Source: Pseudonocardia broussonetiae
GTDB taxonomy: Bacteria; Actinomycetota; Actinomycetes; Mycobacteriales; Pseudonocardiaceae
Direction: 5' to 3'
Assembly: GCF_013155125.1 (NCBI RefSeq)
Contig: NZ_CP053564.1
Coordinates: 4,595,501-4,659,500 of the forward strand
Length of the DNA: 64,000 bases
The notes under the pieces are model-generated. The model saw nothing but the letters and a program-made list of their open reading frames with translations. It was not told where the DNA came from and did not search any database. The stretch's first letter is position 1, and every line of letters begins with the position of its first letter. Below are positions 33,595 through 41,672 of the stretch, piece by piece. A program made the position numbers and the translations under genes.

Positions 33595-34343
33595 GCAGAA
33601 CCGCACTCGTCACCGGCGGCGCCCAGGGCATCGGCCAGGGCATCTCGACGACGCTGGCCGCCCAGGGGTTCCGGGTCGCCGTCGTCGACCGCAACCTCGA
33701 GCCCGCGCAGGCCACCGCCGCGGCGATCACCGAGGCGGGCGGCACGGCGATCGCGGTGCACGCCGACGTCACCGACACCGGCTCCGTGCAGGACGCGGTC
33801 AAGGCGGTCACCGCCGAGCTCGGGCCCGTCGAGATCGCGGTGAACAACGCCGGCTGGGACGACTTCATGAACTTCGTCGACACCACCGAGGAGTTCTGGG
33901 ACAAGGTCCTCGACATCAACTTCAAGGGCATGCTGCGGGTCTGCCACACCGTCGTGCCGGGGATGCTGGAGCGCGGGTTCGGCCGGATCGTCAACATCGG
34001 GTCCGACGCCGGTCGCGTCGGCTCGTCGCTCGAGGCCGTGTACTCCGGCGCCAAGGGCGGCACGATCGCGTTCACCAAGACCCTCGCGCGCGAGATCGCC
34101 TCCGCCGGGCTCACCGCCAACACCGTGTGCCCCGGCCCGACCGACACCCCGATGCTGCGCGCCTACGCCGACAGCTCGCCTGACGGCGCGAAGGTGCTGG
34201 CCGGGATGACGCGCGGCGTCCCGATGAAGCGCCTCGCCCAGCCCGCCGACGTCGCGGTCGCGGTCGCGTTCTTCGCCTCCGACGCCGCCGGCTACATCAC
34301 CGGCCAGACGCTGTCGGTCAGCGGCGGGCTGACGATGGCATGA
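33591..34343 (+). CDS. badH: 2-hydroxycyclohexanecarboxyl-CoA dehydrogenase, BadH-like
   Basis: 250-residue SDR protein. TGGAQGIGQG cofactor loop, NNAGWDDFMNFVDT, NIGSDAGRVGSSLEAVYSGAKGG (catalytic Ser, Tyr, Lys), TVCPGPTDTPML, and a C-terminus GYITGQTLSVSGGLTMA. From memory this tracks Rhodopseudomonas BadH closely (NNAGWD, SDAARVGSSGEAVYAACKGG, VCPGPTDT, LSVSGGLTM). BadH oxidises 2-hydroxycyclohexanecarboxyl-CoA to the 2-keto compound. RBS AAAGGACTCCG. It overlaps the following hydratase gene by 4 bp (ATGA). Confidence 0.82.
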   Translation: MSRTALVTGGAQGIGQGISTTLAAQGFRVAVVDRNLEPAQATAAAITEAGGTAIAVHADVTDTGSVQDAVKAVTAELGPVEIAVNNAGWDDFMNFVDTTEEFWDKVLDINFKGMLRVCHTVVPGMLERGFGRIVNIGSDAGRVGSSLEAVYSGAKGGTIAFTKTLAREIASAGLTANTVCPGPTDTPMLRAYADSSPDGAKVLAGMTRGVPMKRLAQPADVAVAVAFFASDAAGYITGQTLSVSGGLTMA

Positions 34344-35110
34344 GCGCGGTCACCTGGGAGGACGCGGGCGCCGGGGTCCTCGTCGCCACGATGGGCCTCG
34401 CGCCGGTCAACCCGCTGGGCGCCGCCGTCCTCGACGGGCTGTCCGCCGCGCTCGACGAGGCCGACGCCCGGGACGCCCGCACCGTCGTCGTCGCCTCGTC
34501 GGTGCCGGGGTTCTTCGCCGCGGGCGCCGACATCGCGCACATGGCCACGATCGACGACGCCGGGTTCGCCGCCTACGGCGACCGCCTGCGCGCGCTGCTC
34601 GACCGGCTCGCCGCGCCCGGGCGCGTCACGGTCGCGGCGGTCGAGGGACGCGCGCTCGGCGGCGGGATGGAGCTCGCGATGGCGTGCACGCTGCGCGTCG
34701 CGGGGGCCCGGGCGGCGTTCGGGCTGCCCGAGGTGCGCCTGGGGCTCATCCCCGGCGCAGGGGGCACGCAGCGCCTCCCGCGCCTGGTCGGGCGCGGGCG
34801 CGCGCTGGAGATCATGCTCAGCGCCCGGCAGGTCCCGGCCGCGGAGGCCGCGACGATCGGGCTGGTCGACCGGCTCGTCGACGAGGGCGGGGCGCGCGGC
34901 GCCGCGCTCGCCCTGGCCGCCGAGCTCGCCCCGATGTCGCGGCCCGCGCTGGCCGCGGTGGTCGGCTGCGTCGACGCCGCGGGCGATGTCGACCTCGCCG
35001 CGGGAGCGCGCCACGAGGCCGCGGCCGTGCAGGAGCTGTTCGCGCGCGGCGAGGCGCGCGAGGGCCTGGCCGCGTTCCTGGAGAAGCGCGCGCCGCGGTT
35101 CGCCCCGTGA
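34340..35110 (+). CDS. enoyl-CoA hydratase, candidate cyclohex-1-enecarboxyl-CoA hydratase
   Basis: 256-residue crotonase. Oxyanion-hole segment GFFAAGADIAHM, GGGMELAMACTLRVAG with the first catalytic Glu, and FGLPEVRLGLIPGAGGTQRLPRL with the second, so a competent hydratase. It sits between BadH-like and luciferase-like genes with 4-bp overlaps on both sides. In the cyclohexanecarboxylate route a BadK-type hydratase adds water to cyclohex-1-enecarboxyl-CoA just before BadH, which matches gene order. Confidence 0.9.
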   Translation: MSAVTWEDAGAGVLVATMGLAPVNPLGAAVLDGLSAALDEADARDARTVVVASSVPGFFAAGADIAHMATIDDAGFAAYGDRLRALLDRLAAPGRVTVAAVEGRALGGGMELAMACTLRVAGARAAFGLPEVRLGLIPGAGGTQRLPRLVGRGRALEIMLSARQVPAAEAATIGLVDRLVDEGGARGAALALAAELAPMSRPALAAVVGCVDAAGDVDLAAGARHEAAAVQELFARGEAREGLAAFLEKRAPRFAP

Positions 35111-36198
35111 GCGCGCGCGGCAACGCCGGGCGCGGGCTGACGATCTTCACCGCCGGCCGGGGTGCCGAGCGCTTCCGGCGGGCGGGGGAGATCGCCGCGC
35201 AGGCCGAGGCGGCGGGGTTCGACGCGGTGTGGACGACCGAGCTGTACAACCGGTCCGCGACCGTCCCGCTGGCGGTGCTCGCGGCCGCCACCTCGCGCGT
35301 GCGGATCGGGTCGAACATCGCCTACGGGGCCGGGCGCTCGCCGCTGATCCTCGCGGCCGAGGCCCGCGACCTCGACGAGCTGTCCGAGGGCCGGCTCGTG
35401 CTCGGCCTGGGCAACGGCACCCGCGGGATGCTGGAGAACTGGCTCTCGGTCTCCGGGGAGGCCCCGGCCGCGCGGATGACCGAGCTGGTCGAGGTCCTGC
35501 GCGCGCTCTGGCTCCTGCACGAGGGCCCGGTCCACCACGACGGTCGCTTCTACCGCCTGCACCTCGCGCCCACCGCCGAGACGCCCGCCCCGTTCCGGGA
35601 GCGGCTGCCGATCTGGACCGCGGGCGTCAACGCGGGGATGGTGCGGGTGGCGGGACGGGTCGCCGACGGGCTCGTCGCGCACCCGATGACGACCACCGCC
35701 TACCTCGACGAGGTCGTGCGCCCCGAGCTCGCGCGCGGCGCCGCCGAGGTCGGACGCGACCTCGACGCCTTCACCGTCATGGGCATCCGGATGTGCGCGC
35801 TGGACGACGACGAGGAGGCCGCCCGGCGGCGCCTCGCGTTCGCCATCGCCCAGTACGTGCTGGCCCGCCCCTACGACCGGCTGATGGCGGTGCACGGCTG
35901 GACCGGGCACCAGGAGCGGATCCGCGCCGCGGCGCGCGAGCGCGACGGCGCCGCGATGGCCGCGGCCGTGCCCGACGACATGATCGACGCCATCGGCATC
36001 GCCTGCCGCCCCGCCGACCTCGACGCCCGGGTCGCCGCGCACGAGGCCGACTTCGGCCACCTCGACCTCGTGGCCCCGGCCTGGGGCCTGTCGCCGGAGG
36101 AGTCCGAGGCCGCGACCCGGGAGATCCTCGCCGCGCTCACGACCGAGCCCGTCACACCTGCAGCCCACCCGGAGGACGCATGCCCGAGCCCCAGCTGA
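35107..36198 (+). CDS. LLM class flavin-dependent oxidoreductase
   Basis: 363 residues from GTG 35107 (GTGA overlap). Luciferase-like fold: RRAGEIAAQAEAAGFDAVWTTELYNRSATVPLAVLAAATSRVRIGSNIAYG, LVLGLGNGTRGMLENW, IWTAGVNAGMVRVAGRVADGLVAHP. Probably F420- or FMN-dependent. Its role in a ring-degradation cluster is not obvious; it could act on unsaturated ring acyl-CoA derivatives. The 3' end overlaps the next gene by 19 bp. Confidence 0.88.
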   Translation: MSARGNAGRGLTIFTAGRGAERFRRAGEIAAQAEAAGFDAVWTTELYNRSATVPLAVLAAATSRVRIGSNIAYGAGRSPLILAAEARDLDELSEGRLVLGLGNGTRGMLENWLSVSGEAPAARMTELVEVLRALWLLHEGPVHHDGRFYRLHLAPTAETPAPFRERLPIWTAGVNAGMVRVAGRVADGLVAHPMTTTAYLDEVVRPELARGAAEVGRDLDAFTVMGIRMCALDDDEEAARRRLAFAIAQYVLARPYDRLMAVHGWTGHQERIRAAARERDGAAMAAAVPDDMIDAIGIACRPADLDARVAAHEADFGHLDLVAPAWGLSPEESEAATREILAALTTEPVTPAAHPEDACPSPS

Positions 36199-37001
36199 CG
36201 ACGCCCCGGACCGAGCTGCGGACGCTGCTGCTCGACGTCGGGGACGACGGCGTCGCCGTGCTCACGGTGAACCGGCCCGACCGCGCCAACTCCCAGACCG
36301 TGACGATGTTCCACGAGTTCGGCGAGGCCGCCCTGGCCCTGCGCGACTCCGGCGCCCGCGCGCTCGTCGTCCGCGGGGCGGGGGAGCGGGCGTTCTGCAC
36401 GGGGTTCGACCTCGCCGAGATCGACGTCCTCCGGGAGATGGGGCCGCTGGAGTTCCTCGCGTTCCAGGAGCTCGCGGCGAACGGGATCGCGGCGCTGCGC
36501 GCGCTGCCGTTCCCGGTGATCGCCGCGGTGCACGGCCCGGCCGCGGGCGGCGGCATGTCGCTGGCGCTGGCCGCCGACATCCGCCTCGCGGCGCCGTCGG
36601 CGAAGTTCGCGCTGTCGTTCGTCAAGGTGGGGCTGTCGATCGGCGAGCTGGGCACGTCGTGGACGCTCTCGCGCCTGGTCGGGCCGGGCATCGCCGCGGA
36701 GCTCGCTTTCACCGGGCGCACGGTCGAGGCCGCGGAGGCCGCCCGGATCGGGCTGGTCAACCGCGTCGTCGACGACCCGGTGGCCGAGGCGCACGCCGTC
36801 GCCGCGGCCGTCGCGCGGAACTCGCCCGGTGGCGTCCGCCTGTCGAAGCGGGCGCTGCAGGCCGGCATGGAGGTCGGCTCCTACGCCGCGGCGATGGAGC
36901 TGGAGAACCGCGGCCAGGCGCTGCTCACCCGGGCCGCCGACTTCCCCGAGGCGCTCGCCGCGTTCCGCGAGGGGCGCCCGCCGGTCTGGACCGGGAGGTA
37001 G
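36180..37001 (+). CDS. enoyl-CoA hydratase/isomerase family protein without canonical catalytic Glu pair
   Basis: 273-residue crotonase-fold protein. CTGFDLAEIDVLREM and HGPAAGGGMSLALAADIRLA form the oxyanion hole, but the usual GGxELA Glu is Ser, and the usual PExxLG segment reads FVKVGLSIGELGTSWTLSRLVG. It is therefore probably not a simple hydratase; isomerase, dienoyl isomerase or hydrolase activities occur in this branch. Co-transcribed with the upstream cluster; convergent with the BadI-like gene, with only 8 bp between stops. Confidence 0.87.
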   Translation: MPEPQLTTPRTELRTLLLDVGDDGVAVLTVNRPDRANSQTVTMFHEFGEAALALRDSGARALVVRGAGERAFCTGFDLAEIDVLREMGPLEFLAFQELAANGIAALRALPFPVIAAVHGPAAGGGMSLALAADIRLAAPSAKFALSFVKVGLSIGELGTSWTLSRLVGPGIAAELAFTGRTVEAAEAARIGLVNRVVDDPVAEAHAVAAAVARNSPGGVRLSKRALQAGMEVGSYAAAMELENRGQALLTRAADFPEALAAFREGRPPVWTGR

Positions 37002-37009
37002 CGGCGTCC

Positions 37010-37810
37010 CTAGTGCTTCTGGTGCGCCCGGAAGTCGGGTGCCCGCTTCTCGTTGAACGCGGTGATGCCCTCCTGCGCCTCGGGGGTCTCGCCGAACAGC
37101 TTGAGCGCCGAGAACGCCATCTGCCCGATGCCCGCGAAGTGCTCGGTGTCGGTGTTGAACGACTGCTTGAGGACCTTGAGCGCGGTGGGGGAGAGCTGCA
37201 TGATCTCCGCGGCCCAGGCGCGGACCTCGTCGTGCAGCTCGGCGGCGGGGACGACCTTGTTGACCAGGCCCCAGTCCAGCGCCTGCTGCGCGGAGTACTT
37301 GCGGCACAGGAACCAGATCTCCCGCGCGCGCTTCTCCCCGATGGCGCGGGCCATCAGCCCGGTGCCGAAGCCGGCGTCGAAGGAGCCGACGCGCGGCCCG
37401 TTCTGGCCGTAGACCGCGGTGTCGGCCGAGAGCGTCAGGTCGCACAGCAGGTGCAGGACGTGGCCGCCGCCGACGGCGAAGCCCTGCACGGCCGCGATGA
37501 CCGGCTTGGGCACGTCGCGGATGACGCGGTGCAGGGCCTCGACCTCGAACAGCCCGCTCTCCGACGGGCCGTAGTCGCCGGTCTCCATGCGCTGCTTCTG
37601 GTCGCCGCCGGTGCAGAACGCCTTCTCCCCGGCGCCGGTGAGGCAGACGGTCCCGACCGCGTCGTCGGCCCAGGCGCGCTTGAACGCCAGCACGAGCTCG
37701 TCGACGGTGCGGGCGCGGAACGCGTTGTAGCGCTCGGGCCGGTTGATCGTGATCCAGGCCAGGCCGTTCTCGACCTCGTAGATGACGTCGGTGAACTCGT
37801 CGATGCGCAC
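37010..37810 (-). CDS. badI: 2-ketocyclohexanecarboxyl-CoA hydrolase, BadI/MenB-like
   Basis: 266 residues of the MenB/BadI branch of the crotonase superfamily: GGDQKQRMETGDYG, GFAVGGGHVLHLLCDLTLSAD, GQNGPRVGSFDAGFGTG, KRAREIWFLCRKYSAQQALDWGL and the C-terminal KLFGETPEAQEGITAFNEKR. BadI catalyses hydrolytic ring opening of 2-ketocyclohexanecarboxyl-CoA to pimeloyl-CoA. The alternative is MenB (naphthoate synthase), but menaquinone genes are absent and BadH/AliA-like genes are adjacent. Divergent from the ligase gene, with a GntR-type site in each promoter. Confidence 0.75.
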   Translation of the reverse strand: MRIDEFTDVIYEVENGLAWITINRPERYNAFRARTVDELVLAFKRAWADDAVGTVCLTGAGEKAFCTGGDQKQRMETGDYGPSESGLFEVEALHRVIRDVPKPVIAAVQGFAVGGGHVLHLLCDLTLSADTAVYGQNGPRVGSFDAGFGTGLMARAIGEKRAREIWFLCRKYSAQQALDWGLVNKVVPAAELHDEVRAWAAEIMQLSPTALKVLKQSFNTDTEHFAGIGQMAFSALKLFGETPEAQEGITAFNEKRAPDFRAHQKH

Positions 37811-37835
37811 GGGCGGCCGTCCTCACTCTCGTTTC

Positions 37836-37880
37836 GGTCTGACCATAGGGAACCTACGACCGGCGACCGGGCGAAGGCAA
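37836..37880 (-). promoter_or_regulatory. promoter of the BadI-like gene with GntR-type operator
   Basis: On the minus strand TTGCCT (37875-37880) and TAGGTT (37851-37856), 18-bp spacer, form a plausible promoter. GGTCTGACCA (37836-37845) lies just downstream of the -10, about at the transcription start, a position suited to repression. Confidence 0.6.
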
Positions 37881-37890
37881 CGTCCGGCTC

Positions 37891-37919
37891 TTGACGTTTT
37901 GGTCTGACCTTCATAAATT
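37891..37919 (+). promoter_or_regulatory. promoter of the ligase gene with GntR-type operator
   Basis: TTGACG (37891-37896) and TAAATT (37914-37919), 17-bp spacer; the operator TGGTCTGACC (37900-37909) fills the spacer. The stretch is strikingly AT-rich for this genome. The ATG at 37955 follows a GGAGG RBS. Confidence 0.7.
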
Positions 37920-37954
37920 ACAGGCCACAACTCGCAGTGCGGCGGAGGCTGGCG

Positions 37955-39601
37955 ATGGTCGTGACGGACACCCGGGAACTGACGGTGCAGGGACGGTTCG
38001 GGAACGCGGTCGAGGAGTTCCGCGAGCGCGGCTGGTGGCAGGACGGGTCGGCGGGCGCACTGCTCGACCGCTGGGCCGCCGAGCGGCCCGATCGCCGGTT
38101 CGTCTCCGACGGCACCACCGAGCTCGACTACGCGACGCTGCGCGGGCGGGCCTACCGCCTGGGCGCGACGCTGCGGGCGGCCGGCGTCGGCACCGGCGAC
38201 CGGGTGGCCGTGCAGCTGCCCAACTGGGCCGAGTTCGCCGTGTCCTACCTGGCGATCGCCCGCATCGGCGCGGTGATGGTGCCGATCATGACGGTGTACC
38301 GCGAGACCGAGGTGGCGCACGTGCTGCGCAACTCCGGCGCGGTCGCGGCCGTGACGACCGGCGAGTTCCGCGGCTTCGACCACGCCGCGATGTTCCGGTC
38401 GCTGCGCGCCGGGGCCCCCGAGCTGGCCACGCTCGTCATCGCCCGGGCCCCCGCGCAGGACGGCGAGCTGGCCTTCGACGACGCCTGCGCCGGCACGGAG
38501 GTGCCCGAGCTGGGCCCGCAGCCCGACCCCGACGCGCCGCACCTGATCGTCTACACCTCGGGCACCGAGTCGACGGCCAAGGGCTGCGTCCACACCTGGA
38601 ACACCCTGGACTTCTCCGGTCGCGGCCTGGCGCGCGACGTCTTCCACACCACGCCCGACGACGTGGTCTTCATGCCGTCGCCGGTCGCGCACGCCACGGG
38701 TCTGGTGGTCGGCCTGCTCGTGCCGCTCGCCGTCGGCGCGCAGACCCACCTGCTCGACGTGTGGGAGCCGCACGAGGGCCTGCGCCGGATCGCGGAGTAC
38801 CGCTGCACGGCCACCGCGACGGCCACGCCGTTCGTGCGGATGGCGCTGGACGCGGCGAAGGGCGAGCACCCCGACGTGTCGTCGATGCGGTTCTGGCTGT
38901 GCGCGGGCGCGCCCATCCCGGAGGCGCTCGCGCGCGAGTTCGGCGGCGTGTTCACCGGCGGGCGGCTCGTGCCGCTCTACGGGGCGTCCGAGGTCATGGC
39001 GGCCACCTGCTGCCACCTGGAGGACTCCCTGGAGCGGATGTCGAGCTCCGACGGCACGCCCGCCCTCGACGGCGTCCACATCAAGATCATCGGCCCGGAC
39101 GGTGACGAGGCGGCCCCCGGCGAGGAGGGCGAGATCTGCTACCGGGGCCCGGGCGCGATCCTCGGCTACTGGCGCGAGCCCGAGCGCAGCGCCGCGGTGA
39201 TCGACGGCGAGGGCTGGCACCACATGGGCGACCTCGGCCGTGCCGACGCCGACGGCTACGTGCGCGTGACCGGCCGGCTCAAGGACATCATCATCCGAGG
39301 CGGCACCAACATCAGCGCCGGCGAGGTGGAGGGGCACCTCGCCGCGCACCCGTCGGTCGCCGCCGTGGCCGTCGTCGCGTACCCGGACGAGCGGATGGGG
39401 GAGCGGGCCGCCGCGGTCGTCGTCCCGGCGGCGGGCGCCGCCCCGACGCTGGAGGAGCTGACCGCGTTCCTGCGCACCGAGCGCCGGATCGCCCCGCACA
39501 AGCTGCCGGAGCGGCTCGTCGTCGTCGACGCCCTGCCGATGACCGCGACGGGCAAGGTCCAGAAGTTCCGGCTCCGCGAGCTGGCGCGCCAGGAGGGGTG
39601 A
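37955..39601 (+). CDS. AMP-dependent acyl-CoA ligase, candidate cyclohexanecarboxylate-CoA ligase (AliA-like)
   Basis: 548 residues of the ANL superfamily. Phosphate-binding loop IVYTSGTESTAKGCVHT around residue 195 (one variant residue from the usual TSGTTGxPKG), GASEVMAATC adenine-binding segment, GDLGRADADGYVRVTGRLKDIIIRGG hinge and C-terminal lysine in TGKVQKFRL. It forms an acyl-AMP and then the CoA thioester. ATG 37955 chosen because of the GGAGG 9 bp upstream; a GTG at 37937 is less likely. Position opposite the BadI-like gene and shared operator support a role in activating the alicyclic acid. Confidence 0.88.
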   Translation: MVVTDTRELTVQGRFGNAVEEFRERGWWQDGSAGALLDRWAAERPDRRFVSDGTTELDYATLRGRAYRLGATLRAAGVGTGDRVAVQLPNWAEFAVSYLAIARIGAVMVPIMTVYRETEVAHVLRNSGAVAAVTTGEFRGFDHAAMFRSLRAGAPELATLVIARAPAQDGELAFDDACAGTEVPELGPQPDPDAPHLIVYTSGTESTAKGCVHTWNTLDFSGRGLARDVFHTTPDDVVFMPSPVAHATGLVVGLLVPLAVGAQTHLLDVWEPHEGLRRIAEYRCTATATATPFVRMALDAAKGEHPDVSSMRFWLCAGAPIPEALAREFGGVFTGGRLVPLYGASEVMAATCCHLEDSLERMSSSDGTPALDGVHIKIIGPDGDEAAPGEEGEICYRGPGAILGYWREPERSAAVIDGEGWHHMGDLGRADADGYVRVTGRLKDIIIRGGTNISAGEVEGHLAAHPSVAAVAVVAYPDERMGERAAAVVVPAAGAAPTLEELTAFLRTERRIAPHKLPERLVVVDALPMTATGKVQKFRLRELARQEG

Positions 39602-39605
39602 GCGT

Positions 39606-40535
39606 TCAGCCGGTGCGCCGGAACCCGCTCGGGGTGACGCCGCGGACGCGCTTGAAGGCCGCGCTGAAGCCGAAGGCGTCGGAGTAGCCCACGGCGCGGG
39701 CGACCTCGGCGATCGTCGCCGTGCCGCGTCCGGTCAGCAGGTCGGCGGCCAGCGTCATGCGCCAGCGCGTCAGGTAGGTCAGGGGCGGTTCGCCGACGAG
39801 GTCGGCGAACCGCTTGGCCAGCGTCGCGCGCGACACCCCGGTCCGGTCGGCCAGCGCGGCGACCGTCCACGGCGCCGCCGGCTCGGCGTGCAGCAGGCGC
39901 AGCGCGTGTCCGACCACCGGGTCGCGGTGCGCGGCGTACCAGGCGGGCGGCTCGCCGCCGGGCCGGTCGAACCACTCCCGCAGCGCGCACACGAGCATCC
40001 AGTCGAGCAGGCGGTCGAGCACGACCTGCTGGCCCGGGGCGTCGACGGCGACCTCGGCGGCCAGCAGGTCGCGCACCGCACCCGCGGTGCCGCCGGGAGC
40101 GACCCGCAGGACGTCGGGCAGCGCGTCGAGCAGCCGCCGCCCGATCTCGCCCCGCACCGGGTACGCGCCCACGACCAGCGTCGTCGCGCCGCCCGCGCCG
40201 GCGGGCCCGGGGTCGTGCCAGCCCAGGCGGTGCACGGTGCCGCCCTGGTCGGGCGTCGCGCAGTCCTCGCCGCACTCGACCGGCTCGGCGGCGGTGCCGA
40301 CCTCGTCGACGAAGTCGAACGGCGCGGGCCCGCGCACGACCAGCGTCTCCCCGGGGGCCAGGTGCTCGGGCGGGCGGCCGCGGGGAACGATCCACCCGGC
40401 CCCCTCGAGCACGGTGCACAGCGTCAGCGGGGCGCCGTCGACGAAGCGCAGCGACCAGGGCGCGGTCAGGGTCGTGCTGCCGAACAGCGAGCCCTGGGCG
40501 CGCACCCCGCGGAACAGGTCGGCGAAGGGATCCAC
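39606..40535 (-). CDS. AraC family transcriptional regulator (cupin-type)
   Basis: 309 residues from GTG 40535. N-terminal AraC-binding cupin-like domain (about 1-170; HLAPGETLVVRGPAPFDFVDE) and a C-terminal double helix-turn-helix: WTVAALADRTGVSRATLAKRFADLVGEPPLTYLTRWRM and TIAEVARAVGYSDAFGFSAAFKRVRGVTPSGFR. Convergent with the ligase gene (4 bp between stops) and divergent from the small PPOX gene at 40616, which is its most likely target. Confidence 0.93.
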   Translation of the reverse strand: MDPFADLFRGVRAQGSLFGSTTLTAPWSLRFVDGAPLTLCTVLEGAGWIVPRGRPPEHLAPGETLVVRGPAPFDFVDEVGTAAEPVECGEDCATPDQGGTVHRLGWHDPGPAGAGGATTLVVGAYPVRGEIGRRLLDALPDVLRVAPGGTAGAVRDLLAAEVAVDAPGQQVVLDRLLDWMLVCALREWFDRPGGEPPAWYAAHRDPVVGHALRLLHAEPAAPWTVAALADRTGVSRATLAKRFADLVGEPPLTYLTRWRMTLAADLLTGRGTATIAEVARAVGYSDAFGFSAAFKRVRGVTPSGFRRTG

Positions 40536-40615
40536 CCCACGAGGTTAGACGCTCGCACAGGGGATCCGGCTCCTCACCCATGGATGCGTCCGGCGCGGGG
40601 GTGTGGAATCGGGAC

Positions 40616-41038
40616 ATGAGCACCAGCACCTTCACCGCCGAGGACCTCGCGTTCCTCGCCCGCCCCCTGCACGGCTTCCTCACCGTGGCCGGCACGACCC
40701 AGCCGCCGCAGCCCCGCCCGATCTGGTTCGAGGCCACCGACGACGGCACGGTCCAGTTCTTCAGCGAGCCCGACGCGCCCAAGCTGCGCCGCCTGCGCGA
40801 CGACCCGCGCGCCTCGCTCATCGTCGCCGCCCCGGTGGGGGAGCGGGAGCGCTGGGTGTCCGTGGACGGCCGCGTGAGCATCGAGACCGAGGGGGCCCAC
40901 GACCTGGCCGCGCGCCTGGCCGCCCGCTACTGGGACCTCGACGACCCGACCCGCGCCGCCGACCTCGCCGCCATCCTGGACGGCGAGCAGGTCCGCGCGG
41001 TCCTGCACCCGGAGCGGGTGCGGCGCATGGCGTTCTGA
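40616..41038 (+). CDS. pyridoxamine 5'-phosphate oxidase-fold (PPOX) protein
   Basis: 140 residues of the split-barrel flavin/F420-binding fold: FLTVAGTTQPPQPRPIWFEATDDGTVQFFSEPDAPKLRRLRDDPRASLIVAAP and GRVSIETEG. Members bind FMN, heme or F420. Likely a small stress-related reductase of unknown substrate. ATG 40616 is followed directly by the domain. Diverges from the AraC gene. Confidence 0.85.
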   Translation: MSTSTFTAEDLAFLARPLHGFLTVAGTTQPPQPRPIWFEATDDGTVQFFSEPDAPKLRRLRDDPRASLIVAAPVGERERWVSVDGRVSIETEGAHDLAARLAARYWDLDDPTRAADLAAILDGEQVRAVLHPERVRRMAF

Positions 41039-41061
41039 GCCGGTCCCAGAGCGTGAACGGC

Positions 41062-41625
41062 TCAGAGCCTGACCATCGGTGCGGGCCGCCACGGCGCCTC
41101 CCGCAGCCCGCGGCCGAAGGCCCGGGCGAGCATCGGCCGGAAGCCGCGGTCGGGGTAGCGCCCGACCAGGTCCCGGAACGCCGGGCGGGGCACGCCGGGG
41201 GCGCCGAGCAGCCCGCGGGAGATGTCGGCGAGGTCGGCGCGCCGGAACGCCTCGACCAGCGGGTCGCCGTGGCGGGCGCGCCGGATCCGGTGGTGCTCGT
41301 CGACCATGGCCGCGACGAGCCCGGCGTGCGTGGCGTCGTCGCCGGTGAGCGCGGCGACCGCGCGGCGCGAGGAGGGCGGCAGGTAGTCCCACGTGCCGTC
41401 GAACCAGATGCCGGCGTCGTGGAAGAACGCGGCGACGCCCAGCGCGCGGGCGCGGTCGGGCGGCACCGGCACCTGCAGCCCGACGGTGCCGATCACCCGG
41501 TGCACGTGCCCGCGGTAGACCGGCAGCTCGGAGCCGAAGACGGAGGCGTGCTCGGCGAACAGGGCGTCGGCGACGCCGTGCGCCTCCTGCAGGGCGGGAT
41601 CGGACACGGCGGGGTGATCGGACAC
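41062..41625 (-). CDS. HD-domain family protein
   Basis: 187 residues from GTG 41625. GHVHRVIGTVGL and LGVAAFFHDAGIWFDG carry the H...HD metal-binding pattern of HD hydrolases, with a further DEHHRIRR downstream. Substrate unknown; such small HD proteins hydrolyse nucleotides or phosphate esters. The start has an upstream GGGAGCC RBS; another GTG at 41607 is possible. Confidence 0.8.
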   Translation of the reverse strand: MSDHPAVSDPALQEAHGVADALFAEHASVFGSELPVYRGHVHRVIGTVGLQVPVPPDRARALGVAAFFHDAGIWFDGTWDYLPPSSRRAVAALTGDDATHAGLVAAMVDEHHRIRRARHGDPLVEAFRRADLADISRGLLGAPGVPRPAFRDLVGRYPDRGFRPMLARAFGRGLREAPWRPAPMVRL

Positions 41626-41672
41626 GGAGGCTCCCGGGACGTGCGTCGGTGGAGCCGCCGAGCATGCCAGGG

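Noticed and set aside
37010..37810. MenB (naphthoate synthase)
   Set aside because: Sequence is in the MenB/BadI branch, but no other menaquinone genes are present while BadH-like and ligase genes adjoin and share an operator; BadI is preferred though not proven.
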